Positions 8,637 to 18,380 are shown, counted from the stretch's first letter. The stretch is 64,000 nt of DNA from Flavobacteriales bacterium UBA7612 (GCA_002484335.1 DLJQ01000012.1:40282-104281), one strand, 5' to 3'. Notes: generated by a model from the letters alone, not told the origin. Translations and numbers: made by a program.

Positions 8637-10439
8637 TTAGAATATGTATTTATTTTCTCTAATAATATAATCTGCTATTTCAGTTTTTAAATTTATAACA
8701 TTTGGATACTCATTATAACGAGTAAATCTTCGAACGCCAGATAACATCATTCTTTGTTCATCTCCTTCTGCAAAAGAAATAATAGCTTTTGTCGCTTCTG
8801 TTTTAACAATTTCTACAGATTTAAACAATTGTAATTCTACTAATTTAACAGCATATTTTGCATTATCAGCTCCTTTTACATTTGCAATTTTTTCTGCACG
8901 TAACATCGCTGATTCTACCATATATATTTCTTGCATAATATGAGATGTTGCAATAATTAACTGTTGATGTTTTTCTAACTCAGCTCCAAATTTTTGTAAA
9001 GCAGCTCCAGCAACCATAAAAAATGCTTTTTTAAGATTTTCTATAATTTCCTTTTCTTGAGCAAATAATTCAGAATAATCTGGAATATCAAATGATGGAA
9101 TTGACATTAATTCTTCTGCAACATTTTTAGCTGGAGACATTAAATCAAGTTTCCCTTTAAAAGCTCTTTTTACAAGCATAGAAATACATAATAATGTATT
9201 AATCTCATTCGTTCCTTCATAAATTCTTGAAATACGAGCATCTCTCCAAGCAGCTTCCATTGGCATATCTTTAGAATATCCCATACCTCCATAGATTTGA
9301 ATACCTTGATCAGAAACCACTTGAGTCGCATCAGAAATCCAAACTTTTAGTATAGAAGCTTCTATTGCATATTCTTCTATCCCTTTTAATTCAGCATCTG
9401 CATGAGACATACCTGAAGTTATATTATCAGCAATTGCATCTTCAACATCTTTTGCAGCTCTGTAAGATCCTGCTTCAGATGTAAAAGTAGAAACAGCCAT
9501 ATCTGCTAGTTTTTCTTTTATAGCACCAAAAGTATTAATAGAAGTATTAAACTGCTTACGTTCTGCAGCATATTGTAATGAATTATCTAAAATACGTCTT
9601 TGTGCATCTAAACAAGCTGAACCTAATTTTATACGACCAACATTTAGAGCATTCATTGCAATTTTGAACCCTCCATTTCTTTCTCCTAAAAGATTCTCTA
9701 CAGGAACACGAACTTCATTAAAAAATACTTGACGAGTAGATGAAGATACAATTCCTAATTTATCCTCTTCTTCTCCTAAAGAAAAACCTTCTCCTGCTTT
9801 ATCTTTTTCTACAATAAATCCAGTTATATTTTTATCATCTTCTATACGAGCAAAAACAATAAACAAATCTGCAAAACCTGCATTAGTTATCCACATTTTT
9901 TGCCCTGTAATGATATATTCTTTACCATCATCAGATAAAGTTGCTTTTGTTTTTCCTGAATTAGCATCAGAACCTGCGTCTGGCTCAGTTAAACAATAAG
10001 ATGAAAACCATTCTCCTGATGCTAATTTTGGTAAATATTTTTGTTTTTGTTCCTCAGTACCATATAATGTGATTGGCATTGTTCCTATTCCTGTATGAGC
10101 TCCAAATGCAGTTGCTAATGAACCAGTAGCACCAGAAATATAGTCACAAACAAGCATTGTTGTAGAAAAACTCATTCCTAACCCTCCATATTCTTCTGGA
10201 ACAGAGACTCCAAGTAAACCTAATTCACCGATTTTTTTCATTAATTCTTCAATTAATGCGTAATCTTTTTTCTCGATTCTGTGTTTATTAGGTACAACTT
10301 CTTTATCTATGAACTCTTTTGCAGATTCCATAATCATTTTTTGCTCTTCTGATAAATCTTCAAAAGTAAAAATATCGTTATAAGATGCATTTTTAACTAA
10401 AAACTCACCTCCTATTAATCTATTTTGATTTGCTGACAT
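8637..10439 (-). CDS. fadE: Acyl-CoA dehydrogenase (FadE type)
   Basis: FAD-dependent first step of beta-oxidation, acyl-CoA to trans-2-enoyl-CoA. The 600 residues comprise the usual N-terminal helical, middle beta (CLTEPDAGSD near 149, WITNAG near 183) and C-terminal helical domains. The catalytic Glu is E408 in IYEGTNEI. A further C-terminal helical extension of about 170 residues is typical of the long B. subtilis FadE type (594 residues). It is last in the fadN-fadA-fadE order, the same order as the Bacillus fadNAE operon. An inverted-repeat element lies in the gap to fadA. Confidence 0.93.
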   Translation of the reverse strand: MSANQNRLIGGEFLVKNASYNDIFTFEDLSEEQKMIMESAKEFIDKEVVPNKHRIEKKDYALIEELMKKIGELGLLGVSVPEEYGGLGMSFSTTMLVCDYISGATGSLATAFGAHTGIGTMPITLYGTEEQKQKYLPKLASGEWFSSYCLTEPDAGSDANSGKTKATLSDDGKEYIITGQKMWITNAGFADLFIVFARIEDDKNITGFIVEKDKAGEGFSLGEEEDKLGIVSSSTRQVFFNEVRVPVENLLGERNGGFKIAMNALNVGRIKLGSACLDAQRRILDNSLQYAAERKQFNTSINTFGAIKEKLADMAVSTFTSEAGSYRAAKDVEDAIADNITSGMSHADAELKGIEEYAIEASILKVWISDATQVVSDQGIQIYGGMGYSKDMPMEAAWRDARISRIYEGTNEINTLLCISMLVKRAFKGKLDLMSPAKNVAEELMSIPSFDIPDYSELFAQEKEIIENLKKAFFMVAGAALQKFGAELEKHQQLIIATSHIMQEIYMVESAMLRAEKIANVKGADNAKYAVKLVELQLFKSVEIVKTEATKAIISFAEGDEQRMMLSGVRRFTRYNEYPNVINLKTEIADYIIRENKYIF

Positions 10440-10473
10440 TGTAATAATTTTTTTGTTGTTTATGTTTTGATTC

Positions 10474-10541
10474 AGATATTGAGATATTAGTAGTCAGATT
10501 TTAAAAATATAATATCTAATTTCCTAATATCTCAAATCTTT
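10474..10541. repeat. Solo AT-rich inverted-repeat element in the fadA-fadE gap
   Basis: Perfect 12-bp arms TTGAGATATTAG (10479-10490) and CTAATATCTCAA (10524-10535), with imperfect outward pairing (AGATATTG against AGATTTG). The TTAGAT/TCTAA word composition resembles the repeats flanking the four-helix-bundle gene at 11741-12164. Confidence 0.6.
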
Positions 10542-10543
10542 AT

Positions 10544-11725
10544 TTATTTTAAAAATTCAAATACAGAAGCTGCTCCTTGGCCTGTACCAACACACATTGT
10601 TACCATTCCATATTTTGCTTTTCTAGTTTCCATTTCATGTAATAACTGAACTGTTAATTTAGTACCAGAACAACCAAGCGGATGTCCTAATGCAATAGCT
10701 CCTCCATTAACGTTAACGATATCAGGATTTAAATTAAGCTCTCGCATAATTGCAACAGATTGAGATGCAAACGCTTCATTTAGCTCAAATAAATCAATAT
10801 CTTCTTGTTTCAATCCTGCTTGTTCTAAAGCTTTTGGTATTGCAAACATAGGTCCCATTCCCATAATTCTTGGTGCCAAACCTACAGTTGAATATGCTGC
10901 TAAACGAGCAACAGGTTCTAAACCTAATTCTTTAACTAAATCTTCCGACATAACCATTACAAAAGCAGCACCATCTGACATTTGTGAAGAGTTACCTGCT
11001 GTTACAGAACCTCCATGAGCAAAAACTGGACGTAACTTTGCCAAACCTTGCACTGATGTATCTGGTCTTGGTCCTTCATCTTGTTTAAAAGTTATTTTCT
11101 TAGTTTGAATTTTTTCATTTCCATCTAAGAAATTGTATTCAACATCTAATGGAACAATCTGAGAATCAAATTTACCTTCTGCTAATGCTTTCAATGCTTT
11201 TTGATGAGAATTAAAAGCGAATTGATCTTGGTCTTCTCTAGAAACTTTAAATTCATTTGCAACTGCTTCTGCAGTTAATCCCATTCCCCAGTAATAATCT
11301 GGATGTTCTTTTGCTAGATCTGTTTCCGGAATTGGTTTATATCCACCCATTGGAATATAAGACATCGATTCCGCTCCACCAGCTATAATACATTCTGCCA
11401 TTCCTGTTCTAATTTTTGCAGCAGCTAATGCTATTGCTTCAGAACCTGATGCACAGTAACGATTAACTGTAACTCCTGGTACTTTATCTGTTGATAATCC
11501 CATTAATGAGATTAACCTTGCCATGTTTAAACCTTGTTCAGCCTCTGGCATTGCACAACCAACTATTAAATCATCTATTCGTGCTGGATCTAATGATGGA
11601 TAATCTTCCATCAATCTTTTTAGAACTGTTGCAGCCATTTCATCTGGACGAGTAAAACGTAAAGTTCCTTTTGGAGCTTTTCCTACTGCTGTTCTATATC
11701 CTGTAACAATATATGCTTGTTTCAT
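10544..11725 (-). CDS. fadA: Acetyl-CoA acyltransferase (3-ketoacyl-CoA thiolase)
   Basis: The thiolytic last step of beta-oxidation. At 393 residues it has the expected length. The acyl-accepting cysteine is C91 in NRYCASG. The second-half signatures NGGAIALGHPLGCSG and the C-terminal CVGTGQGA, with the catalytic His and Cys, are intact. It is transcribed after the four-helix-bundle gene and before fadE. A biosynthetic thiolase is less likely, given its place beside fadN and fadE. Confidence 0.94.
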   Translation of the reverse strand: MKQAYIVTGYRTAVGKAPKGTLRFTRPDEMAATVLKRLMEDYPSLDPARIDDLIVGCAMPEAEQGLNMARLISLMGLSTDKVPGVTVNRYCASGSEAIALAAAKIRTGMAECIIAGGAESMSYIPMGGYKPIPETDLAKEHPDYYWGMGLTAEAVANEFKVSREDQDQFAFNSHQKALKALAEGKFDSQIVPLDVEYNFLDGNEKIQTKKITFKQDEGPRPDTSVQGLAKLRPVFAHGGSVTAGNSSQMSDGAAFVMVMSEDLVKELGLEPVARLAAYSTVGLAPRIMGMGPMFAIPKALEQAGLKQEDIDLFELNEAFASQSVAIMRELNLNPDIVNVNGGAIALGHPLGCSGTKLTVQLLHEMETRKAKYGMVTMCVGTGQGAASVFEFLK

Positions 11726-11740
11726 GTTTTTTTTACTTTT

Positions 11741-11775
11741 TTTTAGATTTTAGATAACAGATTTTAAATATTAGA
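11741..11775. repeat. Left inverted repeat flanking the four-helix-bundle gene
   Basis: A 35-base AT-rich arm overlapping the last codons of the gene. Its reverse complement matches 25 of 35 positions in the right arm at 12130-12164 by hand alignment. Confidence 0.5.
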
Positions 11776-12123
11776 CTTCAATTTTTGTTGAAAAACATAA
11801 TTCATTTTCTGAATTTCATTTATTAAATTAATTACTTTTTCAGTATCTGTTTTTTTTAAAATATCCAATTCTATGCATAAAATTATCTGTGTCATTAATT
11901 CATAAGAAGAACCATTTGTTATTGATAAAAAATGAATAAATTCTCTATTAGAATTCCTTCCTGCTCCTTCTGCTATATTTGAGGATATTGAAATTACAGA
12001 TCTTTTTATTTGACTAATTAATCCAAATTTTTCATCTTGAGGTAATTTTTCACAAATCAAATAAACTTGTTTAGCTAATTCAATTGACTTTTTCCAAATA
12101 ATTAAATCCTCTATTTTATGCAT
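11764..12123 (-). CDS. Four-helix-bundle protein (S23/IVP family)
   Basis: A 119-residue, all-helical protein of the family first seen in 23S rRNA intervening sequences and related to Avd of diversity-generating retroelements. Diagnostic parts are DLIIWKKSIELAKQVY at the start and SISSNIAEGAGR in the middle. Molecular function in this genomic setting is unknown. It sits inside the fad operon on the same strand, between fadN and fadA, and is bounded by imperfect inverted repeats. That points to insertion as a small unit rather than a role in fatty acid breakdown. No reverse transcriptase or transposase lies nearby. Confidence 0.85.
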   Translation of the reverse strand: MHKIEDLIIWKKSIELAKQVYLICEKLPQDEKFGLISQIKRSVISISSNIAEGAGRNSNREFIHFLSITNGSSYELMTQIILCIELDILKKTDTEKVINLINEIQKMNYVFQQKLKSNI

Positions 12124-12129
12124 CTCAAT

Positions 12130-12164
12130 TCTAATTTCTAAAATCTAACTTCTAAATTTTAATT
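12130..12164. repeat. Right inverted repeat flanking the four-helix-bundle gene
   Basis: An AT-rich TCTAA-type arm that overlaps the fadN stop codon (12159-12161). It is the partner of 11741-11775. Confidence 0.5.
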
Positions 12165-14558
12165 ACGTAATGGTCTTCCTGTTTTTAACATATGTTGAAT
12201 ACGCTCTAACGTTTTTCTTTCTCCACAAAGTGATAAGAAAACCTCTCTTTCTAAATCCAATAAATATTGTTCTGAAACTTCTGTAGACTCAGATAAATTT
12301 CCTCCAGTCATTACATAACCTAATTTATTAGCAATTAATCGATCGTGATCAGAAGCATAATGACCAGCTACTAATTGATCTGTACCTACATAAAACATTC
12401 CTTGAGCTTCACGTCCAAGAACTTTTACTTTTTGTCGTATAGGCTGAGTATACCCAGCTTCAGCTAGAATAATAGCATGTTTTTTTGCTTCAGCTATTTG
12501 GCGATCTCTATTGACAACAATAATATCTTGGTCTCTTATAATCCCCATTTTTTTAGCTTCATAAGCAGAAGTTGCTACTTTTACCATTGCTATATTCATA
12601 AAAGCTTCTCGTAAATGATTTGTTTTTATATCATCTGCTAACATATGTTTTGCAGCACGTAAAGCAAATTCTTTAGATCCACCACCTCCTGGGATAAGAC
12701 CAACACCAACTTCTACTAAACCAATGTAAGTTTCTGCTGCTGCAACAACTTTATCTGCATGCATTGTTATTTCACATCCTCCTCCAAGAGCCATTCCATG
12801 AGGAGCAACAACAACAGGAATTGAAGAATAACGAACTTTCATCATGGTATCTTGAAATGTCTTAATTGCCATATTCAATTCCCACCAATCTTGCTCAGCA
12901 GCCATCATCATAATCATTGCTAAATTTGCACCAACAGAAAAATTATCTGCTTGATTACCGATAACTAAACCTCTATAATCTTTTTCAGCTAACTCTATTG
13001 CTTTATTAATTCCTTGAAGAACTCCACCACCTAAAGAATTCATTTTAGAACGGAACTCTAAATTGATAATCCCATCTCCTAAATCTTGAATTGAAGTTTC
13101 TTTATTCGACCAAATTTCATTTGTTTTACGAATGTTATCTAAAATAATAAATGAATCTTGACCTGGAATTAATTCAAATTGTTTCGTTGTTTGATTGTAA
13201 AATAACTTTTTACCATTTTCAACTTTATAAAAAGAATCTACACCAGAATCTGCTAATTCTTTTACCCATGAAGCAACAGTATAACCTTCTTGTTCAACTA
13301 ATTCAATTCCTTTTTTTAAACCAACATAATCCCATGTTTCAAAAGGTCCATATTTCCATGCATATCCTGTTCTTATCGCATCATCTATAGGATAAAAAAC
13401 ATCTGTTATTTCTGGAACTCTTTGAGATACATAAGCAAATAAAGATGCAAAATGTTTACGAATTAAATCACCTGCTTTTGTTGTATCCTTTAATAAAACT
13501 GCTAATTTATTTTTGGTAGAACCTGCTTGTTTTGCTAATTCAACTGAAGAAACTTTAGCACGTTCCATTGGTCGATATTCTAATGTATCAAGATTTAAAG
13601 CAAAACGGTTTGTTTTTCCTTCTTTATCAACCTCTTTGTAATAAAAACCTTTTTTTGATTTATCTCCAAGAAATTTATTTTCGATTAAAAAGTCTAAGAA
13701 TTTAGATTCTTTTAAATCTTGTATCATCAAATCGTCTGTCGTATTCTGTTGCAGACCTTTTGTTACATTATACGCAGTATCTAACCCTACTAAATCTCCT
13801 AATTTAAATGTTCCAGTTTTTGGTCTTCCTAATATGGAACCTGTTAATGTATCAGTTTCTTCAATAGATAGACCTAATTCTTGTGTAAGCTCCATAATTT
13901 TTGCCATAGAATAAACACCTACTCTATTTCCTATAAAACCTGGTGTATCCTTACATAAAACTGGTGTTTTACCTAAAAATAATGAAGCATAACTTTGATA
14001 GAAATCAACAATTTCTTTCTCTGCTTTTGGTCCAGGAATAACTTCAAACAATTTTAAATAACGTGGAGGATTGAAAAAATGTGTTCCACAGAAATGTTTC
14101 TGAAAATCTTCTGACCTACCTTCAGACATTAAATGAATTGGTATTCCAGATGTATTAGAAGATATTAAAGTCCCTGGTTTTCTTAAAGCATCAACTTTTT
14201 CGAACATCGATTTTTTAATATCTAATCTCTCTACAATAACTTCGATAACCCAATCCGAATTTTTAATCTTTTCTAAATCATCATCAAAATTACCTACGGT
14301 TATACGAGATGCAAAAGCTACGTCGTAAATTGGGGAAGGTTTACTTTTAAGAGCAAAATCTAAATGAGATTGAGCTGTTCTGTTACGAACAACTTTATCT
14401 TCTAAAGACAACCCTTTCGCTTGCTCTTGTGGCGTAAGCTCGCGAGGAACCATATCTAGCATCAAGACCTGAACTCCAATATTAGCAAAGTGACATGCAA
14501 TACCTGAACCCATTACTCCTGAACCTAATACGGTTACATGTTTAATGTGTTTTCTCAT
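12159..14558 (-). CDS. fadN: 3-hydroxyacyl-CoA dehydrogenase/enoyl-CoA hydratase (FadN type)
   Basis: A bifunctional beta-oxidation enzyme of 799 residues. The NAD-binding domain comes first (VLGSGVMGSGIA near residue 10, catalytic HFFNPP near 160). The 3-hydroxyacyl-CoA dehydrogenase C-domain copies follow. An enoyl-CoA hydratase/crotonase domain lies at about residues 480-690 (GMALGGGCE oxyanion-hole loop, GVGLIPGGGG). This order is the reverse of E. coli FadB and matches B. subtilis FadN (about 789 residues). The start overlaps the end of the MarR gene by 17 bases, so regulator and enzymes share a transcript. Confidence 0.93.
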   Translation of the reverse strand: MRKHIKHVTVLGSGVMGSGIACHFANIGVQVLMLDMVPRELTPQEQAKGLSLEDKVVRNRTAQSHLDFALKSKPSPIYDVAFASRITVGNFDDDLEKIKNSDWVIEVIVERLDIKKSMFEKVDALRKPGTLISSNTSGIPIHLMSEGRSEDFQKHFCGTHFFNPPRYLKLFEVIPGPKAEKEIVDFYQSYASLFLGKTPVLCKDTPGFIGNRVGVYSMAKIMELTQELGLSIEETDTLTGSILGRPKTGTFKLGDLVGLDTAYNVTKGLQQNTTDDLMIQDLKESKFLDFLIENKFLGDKSKKGFYYKEVDKEGKTNRFALNLDTLEYRPMERAKVSSVELAKQAGSTKNKLAVLLKDTTKAGDLIRKHFASLFAYVSQRVPEITDVFYPIDDAIRTGYAWKYGPFETWDYVGLKKGIELVEQEGYTVASWVKELADSGVDSFYKVENGKKLFYNQTTKQFELIPGQDSFIILDNIRKTNEIWSNKETSIQDLGDGIINLEFRSKMNSLGGGVLQGINKAIELAEKDYRGLVIGNQADNFSVGANLAMIMMMAAEQDWWELNMAIKTFQDTMMKVRYSSIPVVVAPHGMALGGGCEITMHADKVVAAAETYIGLVEVGVGLIPGGGGSKEFALRAAKHMLADDIKTNHLREAFMNIAMVKVATSAYEAKKMGIIRDQDIIVVNRDRQIAEAKKHAIILAEAGYTQPIRQKVKVLGREAQGMFYVGTDQLVAGHYASDHDRLIANKLGYVMTGGNLSESTEVSEQYLLDLEREVFLSLCGERKTLERIQHMLKTGRPLRN

Positions 14559-15003
14559 AATTGTTTTTAAATATTTTTTTATCAGAGATCAATTGGTTTA
14601 TTTTATAAATAACTTCCAAAAAAACCTCCATTTTTTCTGGTTCTATATGTTTATTTATTGATTCATTAAATTGTAAAACAAAAAACTTTGAAATATCTCT
14701 CATTCTCAAACCTTCTTTTGTTAAAGTTATCAAAACACTTCTTCCATCTTCAGGATTAGGTTTTCTCGTTATAAAACCTCTCTCTTCTAGATTTTTCAAA
14801 GTTCTAGACAAACTTGTTGGCTCAATTCCCATTTTTGGTCCTAAATATGTACTTGGAGTACCTCCTTTAGGATCTATTGATAATAATGTAAATGCATAAA
14901 CCATTGTAGAATTATATTCTCCAGCTTGTTCATTGTACATTTTCTGAATAGAAAGCCAAGTGGAACGTAATAAATAATCGATTGTAAAATCTTCTCTCAA
15001 CAT
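14542..15003 (-). CDS. MarR-family transcriptional regulator of the fad operon
   Basis: A 153-residue winged-helix regulator. The recognition region is GIEPTSLSRTLKNLEERGFITRKPNPEDGRS, with the wing D-x-R signature, and dimerisation helices lie at both ends. It is the first gene of the fad transcript and overlaps fadN by 17 bases. I infer that it represses the operon and responds to an acyl-CoA or fatty acid. A dyad overlaps the -33 region of its own promoter (15044-15055), which supports autoregulation. The ligand is not deducible. Confidence 0.88.
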   Translation of the reverse strand: MLREDFTIDYLLRSTWLSIQKMYNEQAGEYNSTMVYAFTLLSIDPKGGTPSTYLGPKMGIEPTSLSRTLKNLEERGFITRKPNPEDGRSVLITLTKEGLRMRDISKFFVLQFNESINKHIEPEKMEVFLEVIYKINQLISDKKIFKNNYEKTH

Positions 15004-15022
15004 TTTTTTAGTGTATCTATAA

Positions 15023-15055
15023 CAAATATAATATTTTTTTTATTATGCAAGCATA
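15023..15055 (-). promoter_or_regulatory. Promoter and candidate MarR operator for the fad operon
   Basis: Reading the minus strand, TATATTTG (15030-15023) fits the -7 consensus TAnnTTTG exactly. TTG (15050-15048) lies 17 bases upstream as a -33 element. The dyad TATGC-AA-GCATA (15044-15055) covers the -33 element, which is where a repressor of the MarR family would block polymerase. Confidence 0.55.
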
Positions 15056-15304
15056 GTATTATTATAAAATTAACATCTGATAAAAAACAATTTCAATAGT
15101 GTATATTTATTAAAAATTTACAAATTATAATAAAAATAAGTTTTAAAATAAAGTTATATTTTCACTATAGTGTATTATTACACCAAATAATAATCGATAA
15201 TTAATATAGTAACACCCTATAGTTATAGATAATATAAATTAATAAGTTGGAATAATCTCTTTTCTACGACATACATTCGTAAAAAATTAAAATAAGTATT
15301 GCTT
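15056..15304. other. Non-coding spacer between the divergent fad regulator and kup
   Basis: AT-rich, with no ORF. It holds a perfect 10-bp palindrome CACTATAGTG (15163-15172) and a weak -7-like TACATTCG at 15272-15279 pointing towards kup. I see no recognisable riboswitch. Confidence 0.3.
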
Positions 15305-17254
15305 ATGGAATCAAACCATACAATGAACAAAGTAACAGCAGCTACATTGTTAATAGCATTTGGTATCATATATGGAGATATAGGTACTAGTCCATTATAT
15401 GTAATGAAAGCTATAATTGGTGAGCATCGTGAAATTGAAGAAAGTATTGTCTACGGAGGAGTTTCATGTGTTTTTTGGACATTATTTTTTCAGACTTCAG
15501 TGAAATATGTATGGCTAACTTTACAAGCTGATAATGATGGAGAAGGAGGTATTTTTTCTCTTTATTCATTAATTAAAAAAAGAGGAAAAAGTTTAATAAT
15601 CCCTACAATTATAGGCGCATCAGCTCTCTTAGCAGATGGAATTATCACCCCACCAGTATCTGTTTCTTCGGCTGTAGAAGGACTTAGAATGATTGATGGG
15701 TTTCAAGGGTTACCTACGATACCTATTGTTATTGTCATTCTATCTTTATTATTTTTCTTTCAACGATTTGGAACAAATAAAGTTGGAAAAATATTTGGCC
15801 CTTTTATGGTTATATGGTTCTCTATGCTTTTAGGATTAGGAATTTTACATATTATTCATCATCCCAATATTATTAAAGCCTTAAACCCTTATTATGCTTA
15901 CAACTTATTAACTAATTATCCTCATGGTTTTTGGGTTCTTGGAGCCGTTTTTCTTTGTACAACAGGAGCTGAAGCATTATATTCTGACTTAGGACATTGT
16001 GGTAAAAAAAATATAAGAATAAGCTGGATTTATGTCAAAATTTGTTTAGTAACAAACTATTTAGGACAAGCAGCTTGGTTAATGCATCAAGACAACCCTT
16101 TCTTAGATGGAAGAAATCCTTTTTATGAAATGATGCCACATTGGTTCTTAATTCCTGGTATCTGTATTGCTACAGGCGCTGCCATTATTGCATCACAAGC
16201 ATTAATAACAGGTTCTTTTACATTAATTAACGAAGCTATAAATTTAGGGTTTTGGCCAAGGACATTTATTATTCAACCAAATGAACATAAAAGTCAGGTT
16301 TATATTCCTACAATAAATTTTATGCTTTGGGCTGGATGTATTTTTATTGTTCTTTACTTTAGAGATTCATCACATATGGAAGCTGCATATGGTTTAGCTA
16401 TTACAGTAACCATGTTAATGACTACTCTATTACTAGGATACTATCTTAATTACTATACAAAACTCAATAAAATTTTTATTGCGCTAATACTCGGAATCTT
16501 TGTCTCAATAGAAAGCTCTTTCTTTGTTGCTAATGTTGTAAAATTTGTTGAAGGAGGGTATTTAGCTTTATTAATGGGATGGGTTTTCTTTGCGATAATG
16601 TATTGTAGTTTCTATGGAAAAATTTTAAATTCTAGAAATTTAGAGTTTGTTAAAATAAAACGTTACGCAAATATTTTAACTGAATTAAGTGAAGATGAAA
16701 ATGTTCCTAAATTCTCTACGTTTTTATTTTATCTAACAAAATCTACTAATGTAAAAAATGTTGAAAAATTTAGTATTCAATCTATTTTATCTAAAAGACC
16801 AAAAAGAGCAGATGTTTATTGGTTTGTTAACCTAAATAGAGATAGCGAACCTTATACATTAAACTATAAAATAACACCTATTACAGATCAAAAAATATAT
16901 CGATTAACTTTTAATATTGGTTTTAGAGTTCAGCCTAAAACGGAGCAATACATAAAAAAAGTTATTAGTGATATGTGTACAAATGGAGAATTAGATTTAA
17001 AAGATTTAAGTGCTAACTTAAGAAAGTATAATCAAGAATTAGATATGAAGTTTGTTTTAATAGAAAAATTCCCTTCAATTGAAACTAAGTTAAGTATGAA
17101 AGAATTCTTTACACTTAAAGTTTATTATCTAATTAAAAAAATAGAATTTAATCTTTTAAAATCATTCGGTTTAGAAAAAAACGATGTGTTTATAGAACAT
17201 ATACCTTTATACATGCATAAACATTCAGTTGATAGACTAGAGCGATTGGATTAA
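15305..17254 (+). CDS. kup: KUP-family potassium uptake protein
   Basis: K+ uptake system of the KUP/HAK/KT type. It has about 12 membrane helices in the first 430 residues and a hydrophilic C-terminal domain of roughly 200. The N-terminal family stretch YGDIGTSPLYV is present, followed by GGIFSLYSLI and the ADG in LLADGIITP. I chose the ATG at 15305 (649 residues) over an upstream in-frame TTG at 15299, because the ATG is closest to family N-termini. The stop lies inside a hairpin shared with the convergent FUSC gene. Confidence 0.92.
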   Translation: MESNHTMNKVTAATLLIAFGIIYGDIGTSPLYVMKAIIGEHREIEESIVYGGVSCVFWTLFFQTSVKYVWLTLQADNDGEGGIFSLYSLIKKRGKSLIIPTIIGASALLADGIITPPVSVSSAVEGLRMIDGFQGLPTIPIVIVILSLLFFFQRFGTNKVGKIFGPFMVIWFSMLLGLGILHIIHHPNIIKALNPYYAYNLLTNYPHGFWVLGAVFLCTTGAEALYSDLGHCGKKNIRISWIYVKICLVTNYLGQAAWLMHQDNPFLDGRNPFYEMMPHWFLIPGICIATGAAIIASQALITGSFTLINEAINLGFWPRTFIIQPNEHKSQVYIPTINFMLWAGCIFIVLYFRDSSHMEAAYGLAITVTMLMTTLLLGYYLNYYTKLNKIFIALILGIFVSIESSFFVANVVKFVEGGYLALLMGWVFFAIMYCSFYGKILNSRNLEFVKIKRYANILTELSEDENVPKFSTFLFYLTKSTNVKNVEKFSIQSILSKRPKRADVYWFVNLNRDSEPYTLNYKITPITDQKIYRLTFNIGFRVQPKTEQYIKKVISDMCTNGELDLKDLSANLRKYNQELDMKFVLIEKFPSIETKLSMKEFFTLKVYYLIKKIEFNLLKSFGLEKNDVFIEHIPLYMHKHSVDRLERLD

Positions 17255-17298
17255 AACAAAAAAATAGAGCTCATTTCTGAGCTCTATTTTTTTGTTTT
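17253..17298. terminator. Bidirectional terminator overlapping two stop codons
   Basis: A perfect 21-bp stem (17253-17273 with 17278-17298) around a four-base loop TTTC, with A and T runs on either side. It contains the last base of the kup stop and the final codons and stop of the FUSC gene, and serves both strands. Confidence 0.85.
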
Positions 17299-18357
17299 AA
17301 TTTGAATATGCTTTTTAATTTGATATCGAAATTTTTCATTATACAATATCCAGCCTCCAAAAGCTCCAAATGTTGAGCCTAAAAAAACATCTTTCAATCT
17401 AGCTAGAATCAAAAGATTAGGATCAATTGAATTCGGATGACCAGCTTCGGATAATAAAACTGTCATTGGAGTAATAAATAGAACAGCATAAAAATAATTT
17501 TTAACAACTAACAATTCAATAATATATTGAAAAATCATGATTGAAATAATAATTTCAAGTGGTGTCTTCAAGAATGATAAAATAAACCAACATAATATCA
17601 TTCCTAATGTTGTTCCTAAAACTCTATAAAACCCACGTTGCCATATATGTTTTGCATTTACACCTTGCATTACAGCTAAACAAGAAATAGGAACCCAATA
17701 AGGATTATTCAATCCAAACATATGTGCTATAAAAAATGATAACGACATGAATATTCCTATTATTATAGCTTCTAAATAATCAATATTATCTTGAATATCG
17801 ATATTTGATAAAATATTTTTTGCTTCACTTTTTATATCTGATTTAATAAATAATAAACTAAACAAAAAAGCTATAAAGCATGAAAAAAATACTCCTAAAG
17901 TCATTAATCCTATTCTGTAAGGTATCTCACCTAAAGAAAAAGGTATTCCACTGGCCATAGCAGCTATTAAAATAAAAAAGAATGTTCCTGGAGGATTTAA
18001 TTTTACTTTTTTTGTAATAATATATACTATTGTAGAAAAAATTCCAAATACTATATAAGAAATGCAATAATTAAAACTAAAAAAAATTCCAATCAAATAA
18101 GAAAATACAAAACCAAAAGAGCACAATAAAAGTTTAGAAACACGACCTAAAAGATTTGCTTCTGTTGGTAAATAAAGAATAACTAAACCTCCTAAACTTA
18201 CAGTTAAAGATGCACTAAAATTATCTAAAAAGTAACCTATTAACAATGGTAAACCCACACACAATGAAGCCATAACAGGAATAGCCCAATGTCTTTTAGC
18301 TTTTCCTATTTTAAAAATTGATTTTAATTCATTAATTAAATTCTGTTTATACTCCAA
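17284..18357 (-). CDS. FUSC-family membrane protein
   Basis: A 357-residue inner-membrane protein with two clusters of hydrophobic helices (about residues 20-170 and 195-345). The second holds the FUSC-like stretch NPYWVPISCLAVMQG, near residue 219, followed by RGFYRVLGTTLG. FUSC proteins are linked to efflux of aromatic acids or fusaric acid (AaeB-like). This one is short and lacks the long soluble insert of AaeB. It is followed on the same strand by no other gene and is preceded by the hydroxyacid dehydrogenase with a 23-base gap, so it could be in the same unit as the dehydrogenase and AraC genes. Confidence 0.8.
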   Translation of the reverse strand: MEYKQNLINELKSIFKIGKAKRHWAIPVMASLCVGLPLLIGYFLDNFSASLTVSLGGLVILYLPTEANLLGRVSKLLLCSFGFVFSYLIGIFFSFNYCISYIVFGIFSTIVYIITKKVKLNPPGTFFFILIAAMASGIPFSLGEIPYRIGLMTLGVFFSCFIAFLFSLLFIKSDIKSEAKNILSNIDIQDNIDYLEAIIIGIFMSLSFFIAHMFGLNNPYWVPISCLAVMQGVNAKHIWQRGFYRVLGTTLGMILCWFILSFLKTPLEIIISIMIFQYIIELLVVKNYFYAVLFITPMTVLLSEAGHPNSIDPNLLILARLKDVFLGSTFGAFGGWILYNEKFRYQIKKHIQIKTKK

Positions 18358-18380
18358 AACTTATGATTTTAAACTATAAA

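Noticed and set aside
13151..13390. Plus-strand frame inside fadN
   Set aside because: Antisense to a conserved enzyme, with low-complexity composition.
15056..15304. c-di-AMP or other riboswitch before kup
   Set aside because: No recognisable conserved core, only AT-rich sequence with a short palindrome.
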